In this document: piece by piece, positions 17,241-25,264 of the stretch
Layout: every line of letters begins with the position of its first letter
Position numbering within the stretch: position 1 is the first letter of the stretch
Notes under the pieces: model-generated
Seen by the model: only the letters and a program-made list of their open reading frames with translations
Database searches by the model: none
Told to the model about the DNA's origin: nothing
DNA from: Chryseobacterium pennipullorum
Lineage (GTDB): Bacteria > Bacteroidota > Bacteroidia > Flavobacteriales > Weeksellaceae
Length of the DNA: 64,000 nucleotides
Assembly: GCF_003384725.1 (NCBI RefSeq)
Contig: NZ_QNVV01000003.1
Span: 186,001-250,000, forward strand
Reading direction: 5' to 3'
Translations under genes and position numbers: made by a program

Positions 17241-18554
17241 TTATTTTAAAATGTTGGCAAAAATTTCCTCAGCATATTCATAAGAAGAGAATTCTTCTAC
17301 CTGCTGTACAGCATTTTTAGAAAAGGTCTGGTAAGCATCTTTATTGAGCTCAAAGATCTTTTTGATTCCTTCTGCTAATTTTTTACTGTCTTTTAATGGT
17401 GCTTTATACCCGTTATAATCATCGATGACCATATTGATTAAAACTCCGGTATCAAAACCTACCACAGGTGTTCCGCAGGCTAAGGCCTCCGAGACCATCA
17501 TCGGTCCGGAATCTTCAATAGAGGAGTTGACAAAAAGGTCGGCAGCCTGATACAGTAAAGCCAGCAGCCTGTAATCTTTAATATAATCGATTTTCTGCTT
17601 GGTAAAGGTAACGCGGTCAAACTCTTCGTTGACGCTATTGGAAACCACCAGCAGAACGATCTTATTTTTTAGTTCCTGAGGTAGTTCCCGGTCCAGTATT
17701 TCCAGCGCCTCCATCAGGTACACAAAACCTTTTCTGGGATCTTCCATATTCTGAGCTCCTGTGAGAATATAAAAGCGGTCATCAGACAGCGAAAAGATCC
17801 TTTTGGCTATGGATTTATTCCTGTCATTGAGCAATTGGGTATCAATTAAACTGTTGATATTATAAATGGTTTCCTGTTCCCTGTAGATTTTTGATTTCTG
17901 AGCCTGTTCCAATGTCAGCCCTGAACCTGCGATAATCTGAAAGTTTGCTTTTTGGGCATTGCTGTATTTTCTGTCGAAATTAATTTTAGCAATTATCTTT
18001 TCATCCTCTTTTATAATGGCTGGACATGTTTCATCACAGCCTCTTATATACCCCTCACAACCCCATGAAAAATGACATCCCCCGGTGAAGTGGTTCATAT
18101 CTACAGTAATATTATATATTTTTGCCTTTGTAGCATTATAGATATTGAGAAGATCTGTGGTGTTGAGAAAATCGATAGTCATCCCTACAAAAATAAAATC
18201 AGGAATAAAGCCCACAGCTTTCAATAAGCTTTCTACATGGATATTCTCGCTAAGCTCATCTTTACTGAAAAAAGAATATTTTTTGTCTGTACTGAGTGTC
18301 TTTTTTACCTCCTGGGGTTTTGTAAGGCTGAGTTTTGTTTTAGCTTTATTGACGACCTTAGCCAGAAGGCCTGGCTGTATTGCAACAGGAGAAGGGTGGC
18401 TGTAGGCCTTAATAAATTCCTCGTTTTTGGTTTTATGTTTTACGCACATGGCTACTTCGTGTCCCATATTTTTCATGATATGAGCCACTTTATACATCGC
18501 TTCGTATGCGCCGTTTACATCCCCTGTAGATAAAATTAATACTTTTTTACTCAT
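17241..18554 (-). CDS. glycosyltransferase family 4 protein
   Basis: About 437 residues from the ATG at 18554 (MSKKVLILSTGDVNGAYEAMYKVA), two bases after the Wzt stop; an in-frame ATG at 18566 would overlap wzt by ten bases. The central FTGGCHFSWGCEGYIRGCDETCP cysteine segment matches a pattern seen in many Bacteroidetes GT4 enzymes. The C-terminal SIEDSGPMMVSEALACGTPVVGFDTG supplies the donor-site E-x7-E motif. It lies directly after the ABC exporter genes and could add an early or terminal sugar. Specificity is not readable. Confidence 0.88.
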   Translation of the reverse strand: MSKKVLILSTGDVNGAYEAMYKVAHIMKNMGHEVAMCVKHKTKNEEFIKAYSHPSPVAIQPGLLAKVVNKAKTKLSLTKPQEVKKTLSTDKKYSFFSKDELSENIHVESLLKAVGFIPDFIFVGMTIDFLNTTDLLNIYNATKAKIYNITVDMNHFTGGCHFSWGCEGYIRGCDETCPAIIKEDEKIIAKINFDRKYSNAQKANFQIIAGSGLTLEQAQKSKIYREQETIYNINSLIDTQLLNDRNKSIAKRIFSLSDDRFYILTGAQNMEDPRKGFVYLMEALEILDRELPQELKNKIVLLVVSNSVNEEFDRVTFTKQKIDYIKDYRLLALLYQAADLFVNSSIEDSGPMMVSEALACGTPVVGFDTGVLINMVIDDYNGYKAPLKDSKKLAEGIKKIFELNKDAYQTFSKNAVQQVEEFSSYEYAEEIFANILK

Positions 18555-18556
18555 TT

Positions 18557-19792
18557 TTATATCCATAAAACCGGAGGCGTGATAATTCCGTTCTCTGTAT
18601 CTCCGGTAAGGAAATTTTCATGTCCTGTTTCAATGATATTCAGCTGTATTCCGCCTTTTATGATGTCATACAATTCTACCGCAGGGGTGTCGATTGCTAC
18701 AGAAAGCATATAGGTGTTGGGAATTAATTTTCCACCTTCAATTTTTATGGTAAAATTATTTTCATTTTTCTCTTCAAACACTTTCCTGGTGACGAAGATT
18801 ACATTTTCAAACTTATCTAAAACGGCAATGTTGACTCTGATACCGCCTTTTACCTCCCGGTTGATAAAGCTGATGTCAAGATTGATATCATCGCTATGGC
18901 CGAACTCTGTAGTTTCTACACCATTGTTGTTATACACCTTTACTTTGCGGATCTGGGCTTTTTTGTTGAGGTCTTCAATATATCTGAACTCGCTATTCGG
19001 AGAAAGCTCATTGATAATATAATTTTCAAGAACACTGTTGATGTCTCCCCGATGGGCCACCTGTCCGTTTTTCAGCAATATACCAGAGGTACAAAGCTGC
19101 TTTACCGCTGCCATATTATGACTCACAAAAAGAATTGTACGGCCTTCTCCTTTGGTGACATCGTTCATCTTACCCAGACATTTTTTCTGAAACTCAGCAT
19201 CTCCAACCGCCAATACTTCATCTACGATAAGGATTTCAGATTCAAGATGGGCAGCTACAGCAAAGGCGAGACGCACATACATTCCTGACGAATATCTCTT
19301 AACAGGTGTATCTATATATCTTTCAACCCCGGAAAAAGCAACAATTTCATCAAATTTGCGTTTAATCTCCTTACGGGTCATTCCTAAAATGGCCCCATTC
19401 AGAAAGACATTCTCCCTGCCTGTCATCTCCGGGTGAAAACCGGTTCCTACTTCCAATAGAGAAGCAATCCTTCCGTTGGTATATATTTTCCCGGTAGTAG
19501 GTTTGGTTACCTTACTCAGTAATTTTAGCAAAGTAGACTTTCCTGCCCCGTTTCTGCCGATAATTCCTACCGCATCTCCCTGTTCTATTTCAAAATTAAT
19601 GTCACGCAGAGACCATACATATTCAGAATCCCCTTTTGTTGATCTGTCATTAGCTTCTCCGATCTTCAGATAAGGATCTTCTTTTCCTCTCACTTTATAC
19701 CAGAACCGGTTCAGGTCATGAGAAAGCGTTCCCGTTCCCACTTGTCCTAGGCGATATTGTTTAGATATATTTTCTGCTTTTAAAGCCAGCAT
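18557..19792 (-). CDS. wzt: polysaccharide ABC exporter ATP-binding protein (Wzt type)
   Basis: 411 residues. The ATPase part has Walker A GRNGAGKST at residues 79-87, the LLEVGTGFHPEMTGRENVFLNG block, the ABC signature YSSGMYVRL and Walker B ILIVDEVLAVGDAEFQKKC, all typical of O-antigen and teichoic-acid exporters. Residues from about 265 form an extra C-terminal domain, as in Wzt proteins that recognise the modified end of the exported chain. It pairs with the Wzm-type permease encoded just upstream (35 bp gap). The C-terminal domain implies length or terminal-modification control in this strain. Confidence 0.92.
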   Translation of the reverse strand: MLALKAENISKQYRLGQVGTGTLSHDLNRFWYKVRGKEDPYLKIGEANDRSTKGDSEYVWSLRDINFEIEQGDAVGIIGRNGAGKSTLLKLLSKVTKPTTGKIYTNGRIASLLEVGTGFHPEMTGRENVFLNGAILGMTRKEIKRKFDEIVAFSGVERYIDTPVKRYSSGMYVRLAFAVAAHLESEILIVDEVLAVGDAEFQKKCLGKMNDVTKGEGRTILFVSHNMAAVKQLCTSGILLKNGQVAHRGDINSVLENYIINELSPNSEFRYIEDLNKKAQIRKVKVYNNNGVETTEFGHSDDINLDISFINREVKGGIRVNIAVLDKFENVIFVTRKVFEEKNENNFTIKIEGGKLIPNTYMLSVAIDTPAVELYDIIKGGIQLNIIETGHENFLTGDTENGIITPPVLWI

Positions 19793-19827
19793 ATTTTTTC
19801 AATTTATATTTTTAAATAAGGGAATTA

Positions 19828-20676
19828 CTAAACCGTGTCCATAAAGGTTTTCTCAACCTTATTGAAGATCACAATTCCTACAGCCATGATGATGAGGATG
19901 CTGATTGTACTTGCACCAAGCATCACAGGAGAGAAATTACCCACACCCAACCATGCATATTTAAAGCATTCGAAAATACCCGTTAAAGGATTATATAACG
20001 CAATATCTTTGAAAACACCCCTCAATGAAGAAGTAGGATAAATAACCGGAGTAGTATACATATATAAGCTTACCCCAAATCCTAAAAGCATATTGAGATC
20101 CTTATACTTTGTCGTAAGTGCAGAAAATATCATGCCTAGTCCGAGAGAGAAAAAGGCCATCAGCAGAATCAGAAAAGGAGTGGCAAGAATCCATAAATTG
20201 GGTTGAACTTTCCCCTGGCTCAGGTAATATCCCCATACGAGAAGAAACAGCAGAAACTGAACTCCCAATCGCATAAGATTGGATATAACGATCGAAATAG
20301 GGGTAACCAGTCGTGGAAAATATACCTTCCCAAATATTCCCGCATTTCCGGAAAATGTAGAGGAGGTGGCCAGCAGTGAAGTGGAAAAATAATTCCACAG
20401 CGTAACGCCGGCGAGGTAGAAAAGTAGTGGTGGGGCTCCGTCTGTAGGCAATTTAGCAATCCTTCCGAAAATAATCAGATAAACGATCGTTGTCAGAATA
20501 GGATTGATAAAGAACCAGACCGGTCCCAAAATCGTCTGCTTAAAACTGGATACGAAATCTCTCTTGACAAACATATAGACAAGATCTTTGTATTTCCAGA
20601 CTTCTTTTAGCTTCAAGTCAAATAGCGAATGATCAGCATCAATCGTCTCTGTCCACTTTTGCTGTGGTTCATTCAT
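19828..20676 (-). CDS. wzm: polysaccharide ABC exporter permease (Wzm type)
   Basis: About 282 residues from the ATG at 20676 (MNEPQQKWTETIDADHSLF); an in-frame TTG at 20694 exists but lies within the promoter-like element. It has six predicted membrane segments, the FVKRDFVSSFKQTILGPVWFFINP segment typical of ABC-2 permeases of O-antigen and capsule export, and NPLTGIFECFKYAWLG near the C-terminus. With Wzt it moves the lipid-linked polymer across the inner membrane. As an ABC system, no Wzx/Wzy is needed, and none is seen in the window. Confidence 0.92.
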   Translation of the reverse strand: MNEPQQKWTETIDADHSLFDLKLKEVWKYKDLVYMFVKRDFVSSFKQTILGPVWFFINPILTTIVYLIIFGRIAKLPTDGAPPLLFYLAGVTLWNYFSTSLLATSSTFSGNAGIFGKVYFPRLVTPISIVISNLMRLGVQFLLFLLVWGYYLSQGKVQPNLWILATPFLILLMAFFSLGLGMIFSALTTKYKDLNMLLGFGVSLYMYTTPVIYPTSSLRGVFKDIALYNPLTGIFECFKYAWLGVGNFSPVMLGASTISILIIMAVGIVIFNKVEKTFMDTV

Positions 20677-20691
20677 TTGTGTAAGTTTTTG

Positions 20692-20699
20692 CAAATTTA
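20692..20699 (-). promoter_or_regulatory. promoter -7 element for the wzm-wzt-glycan series
   Basis: The minus strand reads TAAATTTG, a match to TAnnTTTG, 15 bases before the wzm ATG and downstream of the rfbA terminator. The -33 region is A/T-rich without a clear TTTG. The position after a terminator makes a promoter likely, with an unusually short leader. Confidence 0.45.
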
Positions 20700-20796
20700 T
20701 AATAATTAATTCTTACCATTTTTTTATGTCTGTGAATTATTATTCACGTAAAAACAAAAAGCAACAACTAATATATTGATATTTGCTGTTATAAGC

Positions 20797-20824
20797 AAAA
20801 ACTATTGGCCATAAAGCCAATAGT
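20797..20824 (-). terminator. intrinsic terminator after rfbA
   Basis: A nine-base-pair inverted repeat (ACTATTGGC/GCCAATAGT, six-base loop) is followed on the minus strand by TTTTT. It lies 25 bases after the rfbA stop and separates the nucleotide-sugar genes from the exporter and glycosyltransferase genes. Confidence 0.75.
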
Positions 20825-20848
20825 GTATGAATTTTATAAAATGTGTTG

Positions 20849-21712
20849 TTATTTGCTGACGAGTTGTTTCAGGTATTCCCCATAACCACTTTTCCCGTAC
20901 TTTACAGCAGTTTCCAGCAGTTTTTCTTCGTTGATGAATTTATTTCTGAAAGCAATTTCTTCAATACATCCGATTTTAAAACCTTGTCTTTTTTCGATGA
21001 CACTCACGAATTCTGAAGCATCATGAAGAGAGTCAAAAGTACCGGTATCCAGCCAGGCTGTACCTCTGTCTAATACTCCCACTTCAAGTTTTCCGTTTTG
21101 CAGGTAGACGTTATTAATGTCTGTGATCTCAAGTTCTCCTCTTGCAGAAGGCTGGATGTTTTTGGCGATCTCCACTACATCATTGTCATAAAAGTACAGT
21201 CCGGGAACGGCATAATTTGACTTGGGTTTCAAAGGTTTTTCTTCAATAGAAACAGCTTTCAAGTTGTTGTCAAACTCTACAACGCCGTATCTCTCAGGAT
21301 CTGCAACATGATAAGCAAAAACAACCCCGCCATCAGGATTGGTCTTGTTTTTCAGAAGCGTTCCCATTTCCGATCCGTAAAAAATATTGTCTCCCAAAAC
21401 AAGAGCTGCTGAATCATCTCCGATGAACTGGTCGCCAAGGATAAAAGCCTGGGCTAATCCGTCAGGGCTTGGCTGTACAATATATTCGATGTTGCAGCCA
21501 ATCTGCGAGCCATCTCCCAAAAGTTTGATGAATCCTGCCTGGTCATGGGGTGTTGTAATAATCAAAATATCCTTGATTCCCGCCAAAAGTAGCGTAGAAA
21601 GCGGATAGTAGATCATGGGTTTGTCATAAACAGGCATCAGCTGTTTACTCACTGCAATGGTAAGAGGGTAAAGTCTTGTTCCGGATCCTCCGGCTAATAT
21701 TATTCCTTTCAT
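20849..21712 (-). CDS. rfbA: glucose-1-phosphate thymidylyltransferase
   Basis: A 287-residue protein, normal for RmlA. It opens [18 protein letters not shown] with the nucleotidyltransferase signature, then [29 protein letters not shown] and [26 protein letters not shown]. It makes dTDP-glucose from dTTP and glucose-1-phosphate, the first step towards dTDP-6-deoxysugars. It is the last gene of the ugd-rfbB-(secreted protein)-rfbA group and is followed by an intrinsic terminator. Confidence 0.96.
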   Translation of the reverse strand: MKGIILAGGSGTRLYPLTIAVSKQLMPVYDKPMIYYPLSTLLLAGIKDILIITTPHDQAGFIKLLGDGSQIGCNIEYIVQPSPDGLAQAFILGDQFIGDDSAALVLGDNIFYGSEMGTLLKNKTNPDGGVVFAYHVADPERYGVVEFDNNLKAVSIEEKPLKPKSNYAVPGLYFYDNDVVEIAKNIQPSARGELEITDINNVYLQNGKLEVGVLDRGTAWLDTGTFDSLHDASEFVSVIEKRQGFKIGCIEEIAFRNKFINEEKLLETAVKYGKSGYGEYLKQLVSK

Positions 21713-21718
21713 CTTTTT

Positions 21719-22174
21719 TTATTTTTTTATGTTTTCGATGGCATAATCGATCTGGTTTTTAATATTCAGATCAATAGAAGGTGTGATCAGAAATACAGAA
21801 TTGTCACGGGATAATGTACTTCCTATACCTTTATGAAACTGGATCAGTTCTTTTAAGTTTTTTTCTGAAATAAAAGAAAGCGAGCTGTGTAATGATGGTT
21901 TAAAATCATCAAAATCAAAACGATTGATGATGGTACGTGCCTGTTCTTTGGTGAGTAATTCCTTAGGAGGATCTACGTTGTAATCAAACATTTTCAGCTC
22001 AAGATACTCTTTGGCATAATTAATCAATGCTTCTTTATATCGGGAAACTTCTAAAAACTCATCAATCAATTGTTTTTGAGAGGAATTAGCCACTGCAGGA
22101 GGCGGAGGGAATGCCTGTGCCTGGGTAAAAGAAGCTGCCGCTATAAAAAGCATTAGAAAAATTGGCTTTATCAT
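21719..22174 (-). CDS. small secreted protein, DUF2059-like
   Basis: A 151-residue protein with a clear signal peptide (IFLMLFIAAASFTQAQAF). The mature part is helical, with FLEVSRYKEALINYAKEYLE near the start and NLKELIQFHKGIGSTLSRDNS near the end; the latter resembles the ELxxFYxSPxG-type segment of the DUF2059 family. The resemblance is weak and the function is unknown. It sits tightly between rfbB (1 bp gap) and rfbA (6 bp gap), which is odd for a periplasmic protein among cytoplasmic nucleotide-sugar enzymes. Confidence 0.7.
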   Translation of the reverse strand: MIKPIFLMLFIAAASFTQAQAFPPPPAVANSSQKQLIDEFLEVSRYKEALINYAKEYLELKMFDYNVDPPKELLTKEQARTIINRFDFDDFKPSLHSSLSFISEKNLKELIQFHKGIGSTLSRDNSVFLITPSIDLNIKNQIDYAIENIKK

Positions 22175-22175
22175 T

Positions 22176-23255
22176 CTAATGGTACTGTTTGTTGTAGTAT
22201 TTCTGATAATCTCCGCTGGTTACGTTTTCAAGCCATTCTTTGTTTTCAAGATACCAATCTATGGTCTTTCCTAATCCTTCTTCAAAAGTTACTGAAGGTT
22301 TCCAGCCTAACTCCTTATTAAGCTTGGTGGCATCTATGGCGTAACGTTTGTCGTGCCCCGGTCTGTCTTTCACAAAAGTAATAAGCTTGTCAGAGTAACC
22401 TTCCGGTTTCCCCAGCTTAGCATCCATTTGTTTGATAAGCTCTTTTACCAGATCAATATTCTGCCACTCGTTGAAACCTCCGATATTGTATGTTTCTCCG
22501 GTTTTAGCTTCGTTAAAAATCTGGTGGATTCCTTTAGCATGGTCAATGACAAATAACCAGTCTCTGGTATATTTTCCATCTCCATAAATGGGTAAGGGTC
22601 TTTCGTTGATAATATTTGAAATACACAACGGGATCAGCTTTTCAGGAAAGTGGTTGGGTCCGTAGTTATTGGAACAGTTGGATACGATAAATGGCATTCC
22701 ATAGGTATTTCCATATGCTCTTACCAAGTGGTCAGAAGCAGCTTTTGACGCAGAATATGGCGATTGCGGATCATATGATGTTGTTTCCAGGAAAAACCCT
22801 GTTTCACCGAGACTTCCATAAACCTCGTCCGTGGAAACATGATAGAACAGATTGGTTCTTTTTTCATCCGGAAATCTTCCGTGGGTATGATCTGGATTTA
22901 ATGTCCAGAACTCCTTGCAGAGGTTAAGAAGGTTGGCCGTTCCGTTTACATTGGTGTTGATGAATGCCATTGGATCTGTAATGCTTCGATCTACATGACT
23001 TTCGGCAGCTAAATGCACAACGGCGTCCGGATTGTATTTTTCAAAAACCTTTCTCAGTTCTTCAGGTTTCGTAATGTCTGCCTTTTCGAAAACATAATTG
23101 GGCTCATTTTCAATATCCTTTAAGTTCTCAAGGTTTCCGGCATAGGTGAGCGCATCAAGATTGATGATCATTGCTTCCGGATTGTTTTTCACAAATTCTC
23201 TTACAACATGGGATCCAATAAATCCCGCTCCTCCTGTAATAATTATATTTTTCAT
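22176..23255 (-). CDS. rfbB: dTDP-glucose 4,6-dehydratase
   Basis: A 359-residue extended SDR. It opens KNIIITGGAGFIGSHVVREF (NAD-binding GxxGxxG), has HLAAESHVDRSI, HVSTDEVYGSLGE with the catalytic Asp-Glu pair, and YSASKAASDH with the YxxxK motif. SNCSNNYGPNHFPEKLIPL and RDWLFVIDH complete the RmlB pattern. It forms dTDP-4-keto-6-deoxyglucose, the substrate of the WecE-like aminotransferase further along the locus. Its start overlaps the ugd stop by one base. Confidence 0.96.
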   Translation of the reverse strand: MKNIIITGGAGFIGSHVVREFVKNNPEAMIINLDALTYAGNLENLKDIENEPNYVFEKADITKPEELRKVFEKYNPDAVVHLAAESHVDRSITDPMAFINTNVNGTANLLNLCKEFWTLNPDHTHGRFPDEKRTNLFYHVSTDEVYGSLGETGFFLETTSYDPQSPYSASKAASDHLVRAYGNTYGMPFIVSNCSNNYGPNHFPEKLIPLCISNIINERPLPIYGDGKYTRDWLFVIDHAKGIHQIFNEAKTGETYNIGGFNEWQNIDLVKELIKQMDAKLGKPEGYSDKLITFVKDRPGHDKRYAIDATKLNKELGWKPSVTFEEGLGKTIDWYLENKEWLENVTSGDYQKYYNKQYH

Positions 23256-24568
23256 TATTTTGAAATGGTTTTTCTGCCTATACTTTTATAATAGAATCCG
23301 TTTTGTTCAGGAACTTCCAGCGGATACATGTTTCTTCCGTCAAAAATAACTTTATTTTTCATTTTTTTAGCCATCAGCTCAAAATTAGGGTTTTTGAATT
23401 CCGGCCATTCAGTAGCGATAAATAAAGCGTCCACATCTTCTAAAGCATCATACATGCCTTTGGCATATTGTATCTGGTCACCAAGAAGCTTTTGGACATT
23501 GCTTTCTGCAATTGAATCATAGGCTATAATTTCTGCACCTTTCTGTAATAATAATGCAATATTGTCCAGTGATGAAGCTTCTCTGATGTCATCTGTATTG
23601 GCTTTAAAAGCAAGTCCCCACATTGCAATCTTTTTGCCTGTGATATTTCCGCCAAAATATTTTTCTATTTCTGAAACAAGAATCACTTTCTGGTTGGTGT
23701 TTACGTTTTCAGTAGCTTCCAGGATCTGGAAATTGAAGTTCTCCTGTTTTCCTGATTTTATCAGGGCTTTTACGTCTTTCGGAAAGCAGCTTCCGCCGTA
23801 TCCTATCCCGGGAAAAAGGAACCGGTGTCCGATTCTGTCGTCGCTTCCCATTCCCAGTCTTACCTTGTCTACATCTGCTCCTACTTTTTCGCAGTAGTTG
23901 GCAATCTCATTCATAAAAGTAATTTTTACCGCCAGGAATGAGTTGGAGGCATATTTTGTAAGCTCAGATGATTTTTCATCCATGAAAATAATCGGAATTC
24001 CGGTATTGGTAAATGGCTGGTAGATTTTAGACATTATATCTTTTGCCCGTTCAGAACTTGCTCCGACCACAACCCGTGAAGGATTCATTGAATCTTCTAC
24101 GGCAAATCCTTCTCTTAAAAATTCAGGATTGGAAACTACATCAAAGGGGATATCTGTTTTAGAAGAAATAGCTTCCCTTACTCTGTCGGCAGTGCCTACA
24201 GGGACAGTGCTTTTGTTCACAATGACTTTATATTCTGTCATCATTTCACCGATATCGTTAGCTACCTTCAATACATAAGACAGGTCTGCAGACCCGTCTT
24301 CGCCCGGAGGGGTAGGGAGTGCAAGATAAATAACCTCGCTTTTGTCTAGGGCTTCTTTTAAATGAGTTGTGAAAAATAATCTTTCAGACTGAATGTTTCT
24401 AAGAAACATTTCTTCAAGATTCGGCTCATAGATGGGAACTACGCCGTTTTTCATACCTTCTACTTTCTTTTCATCAATATCAACACAGTATACTGAATTG
24501 CCAAGCTCTGCAAGGGTAGTTCCTGTCACCAGTCCCACATAACCTGTTCCTACAATTGTTATATTCAA
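23255..24568 (-). CDS. ugd: UDP-glucose 6-dehydrogenase family protein
   Basis: 437 residues: NAD-binding start ITIVGTGYVGLVTGTTLAELG, the YEPNLEE and LPTPPGEDGSADLS segments, NKSTVPVGT, NPEFLREGFAVED, and the catalytic Cys261 in GYGGSCFPKD. The C-terminal half has WGLAFKANTDDIREA. It oxidises UDP-glucose to UDP-glucuronate with two NAD+ per turn, giving an acidic sugar donor; related enzymes use other UDP-sugars, so the exact substrate is an inference. It is the first gene of the minus-strand locus and lies divergent to rimP. Confidence 0.93.
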   Translation of the reverse strand: MNITIVGTGYVGLVTGTTLAELGNSVYCVDIDEKKVEGMKNGVVPIYEPNLEEMFLRNIQSERLFFTTHLKEALDKSEVIYLALPTPPGEDGSADLSYVLKVANDIGEMMTEYKVIVNKSTVPVGTADRVREAISSKTDIPFDVVSNPEFLREGFAVEDSMNPSRVVVGASSERAKDIMSKIYQPFTNTGIPIIFMDEKSSELTKYASNSFLAVKITFMNEIANYCEKVGADVDKVRLGMGSDDRIGHRFLFPGIGYGGSCFPKDVKALIKSGKQENFNFQILEATENVNTNQKVILVSEIEKYFGGNITGKKIAMWGLAFKANTDDIREASSLDNIALLLQKGAEIIAYDSIAESNVQKLLGDQIQYAKGMYDALEDVDALFIATEWPEFKNPNFELMAKKMKNKVIFDGRNMYPLEVPEQNGFYYKSIGRKTISK

Positions 24569-24593
24569 AATGTTTGGTTTTTAAATTCAGAGA

Positions 24594-24601
24594 CAAAAAT
24601 A
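24594..24601 (-). promoter_or_regulatory. promoter -7 element for the ugd-rfbB-rfbA group
   Basis: The minus strand reads TATTTTTG, an exact TAnnTTTG match 25 bases before the ugd start. No clear -33 TTTG was found. It lies about 90 bases from the divergent rimP promoter. Confidence 0.45.
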
Positions 24602-24675
24602 ATAAAAATCCCTTCATATGCCTGTTTAATTTATTGTAAATGAAATCTTCGCTATTTGCTTGATACTAAGATAAT

Positions 24676-24706
24676 TTTGCAACTTTAGAAAAAATGCGTA
24701 TATTTG
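24676..24706 (+). promoter_or_regulatory. promoter of the rimP-nusA-infB operon
   Basis: TTTG at 24676-24679 and TATATTTG at 24699-24706, separated by 19 bases, match the Bacteroidetes -33/-7 consensus almost perfectly. It predicts a leader of about 70 bases before rimP. Confidence 0.75.
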
Positions 24707-24730
24707 CATTGGATTTACGGAAAAAATGGG

Positions 24731-24755
24731 AAGGCTTCGGAAGAAAGCCTTTTTT
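24731..24755 (+). terminator. terminator-like attenuator hairpin in the rimP leader
   Basis: The stem AAGGCTT/AAGCCTT with a seven-base loop is followed by six T residues. It lies between the promoter and the rimP start, about 26 bases before the ATG. Read-through would be needed to express rimP-nusA-infB. NusA autoregulation through leader terminators is known in other bacteria, so a feedback attenuator is plausible but inferred. Confidence 0.6.
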
Positions 24756-24780
24756 CGTACTGTAAATCAAGATACAACAT

Positions 24781-25248
24781 ATGGAGTTTAGAAAAAGAAT
24801 TGAAGAATTATTAAATGAATTCCTTGAGACCAGAAAAGATCTGTTTCTTATTGATCTGAAAATTTCTGCAGGGGATGATGTTACAGTGATTTTAGATGGT
24901 GATAATGGAGTTACACTGCAGGACTGCCTTGATGCAAGCCGTGCAATAGAATTCAATATGGATCGTGAAGAGCATGACTTCAGCCTTCAGGTAATGTCTG
25001 CAGGACTGAGCGAGCCATTGGTTACACCAAGACAGTTCGGTAAAAACATAGGAAGAGAGATTGAGGTAATGCTGCAGGATTCTTCTGAAATTGAAGGCGA
25101 ATTGTCAAAAGTAGACGATGAAAAGATCACACTTGTTCTGCGTTACCGTAAGCCAAAAGATATTGGGAAAGGTAAAGTGGATGTGGAAGAGGAGAAAGAA
25201 ATTGCGTACTCTGAGATCAAAAAAGCATTAGTAGTAATTAAATTTTAA
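24781..25248 (+). CDS. rimP: ribosome maturation factor RimP
   Basis: 155 residues, normal for RimP. The N-terminal domain has DLKISAGDDVTVILDGDNGVTLQDCLDASRAIE and the connecting SLQVMSAGLSEPLVTPRQF segment (the equivalent of VSSPGLDRPL), followed by a C-terminal Sm-like fold (GREIEVMLQDSSEIEGELSKV). It acts in 30S subunit assembly. The gene starts the classic rimP-nusA-infB operon (16 bp to nusA). Confidence 0.94.
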   Translation: MEFRKRIEELLNEFLETRKDLFLIDLKISAGDDVTVILDGDNGVTLQDCLDASRAIEFNMDREEHDFSLQVMSAGLSEPLVTPRQFGKNIGREIEVMLQDSSEIEGELSKVDDEKITLVLRYRKPKDIGKGKVDVEEEKEIAYSEIKKALVVIKF

Positions 25249-25264
25249 AAAGAAAAAAGAATAG

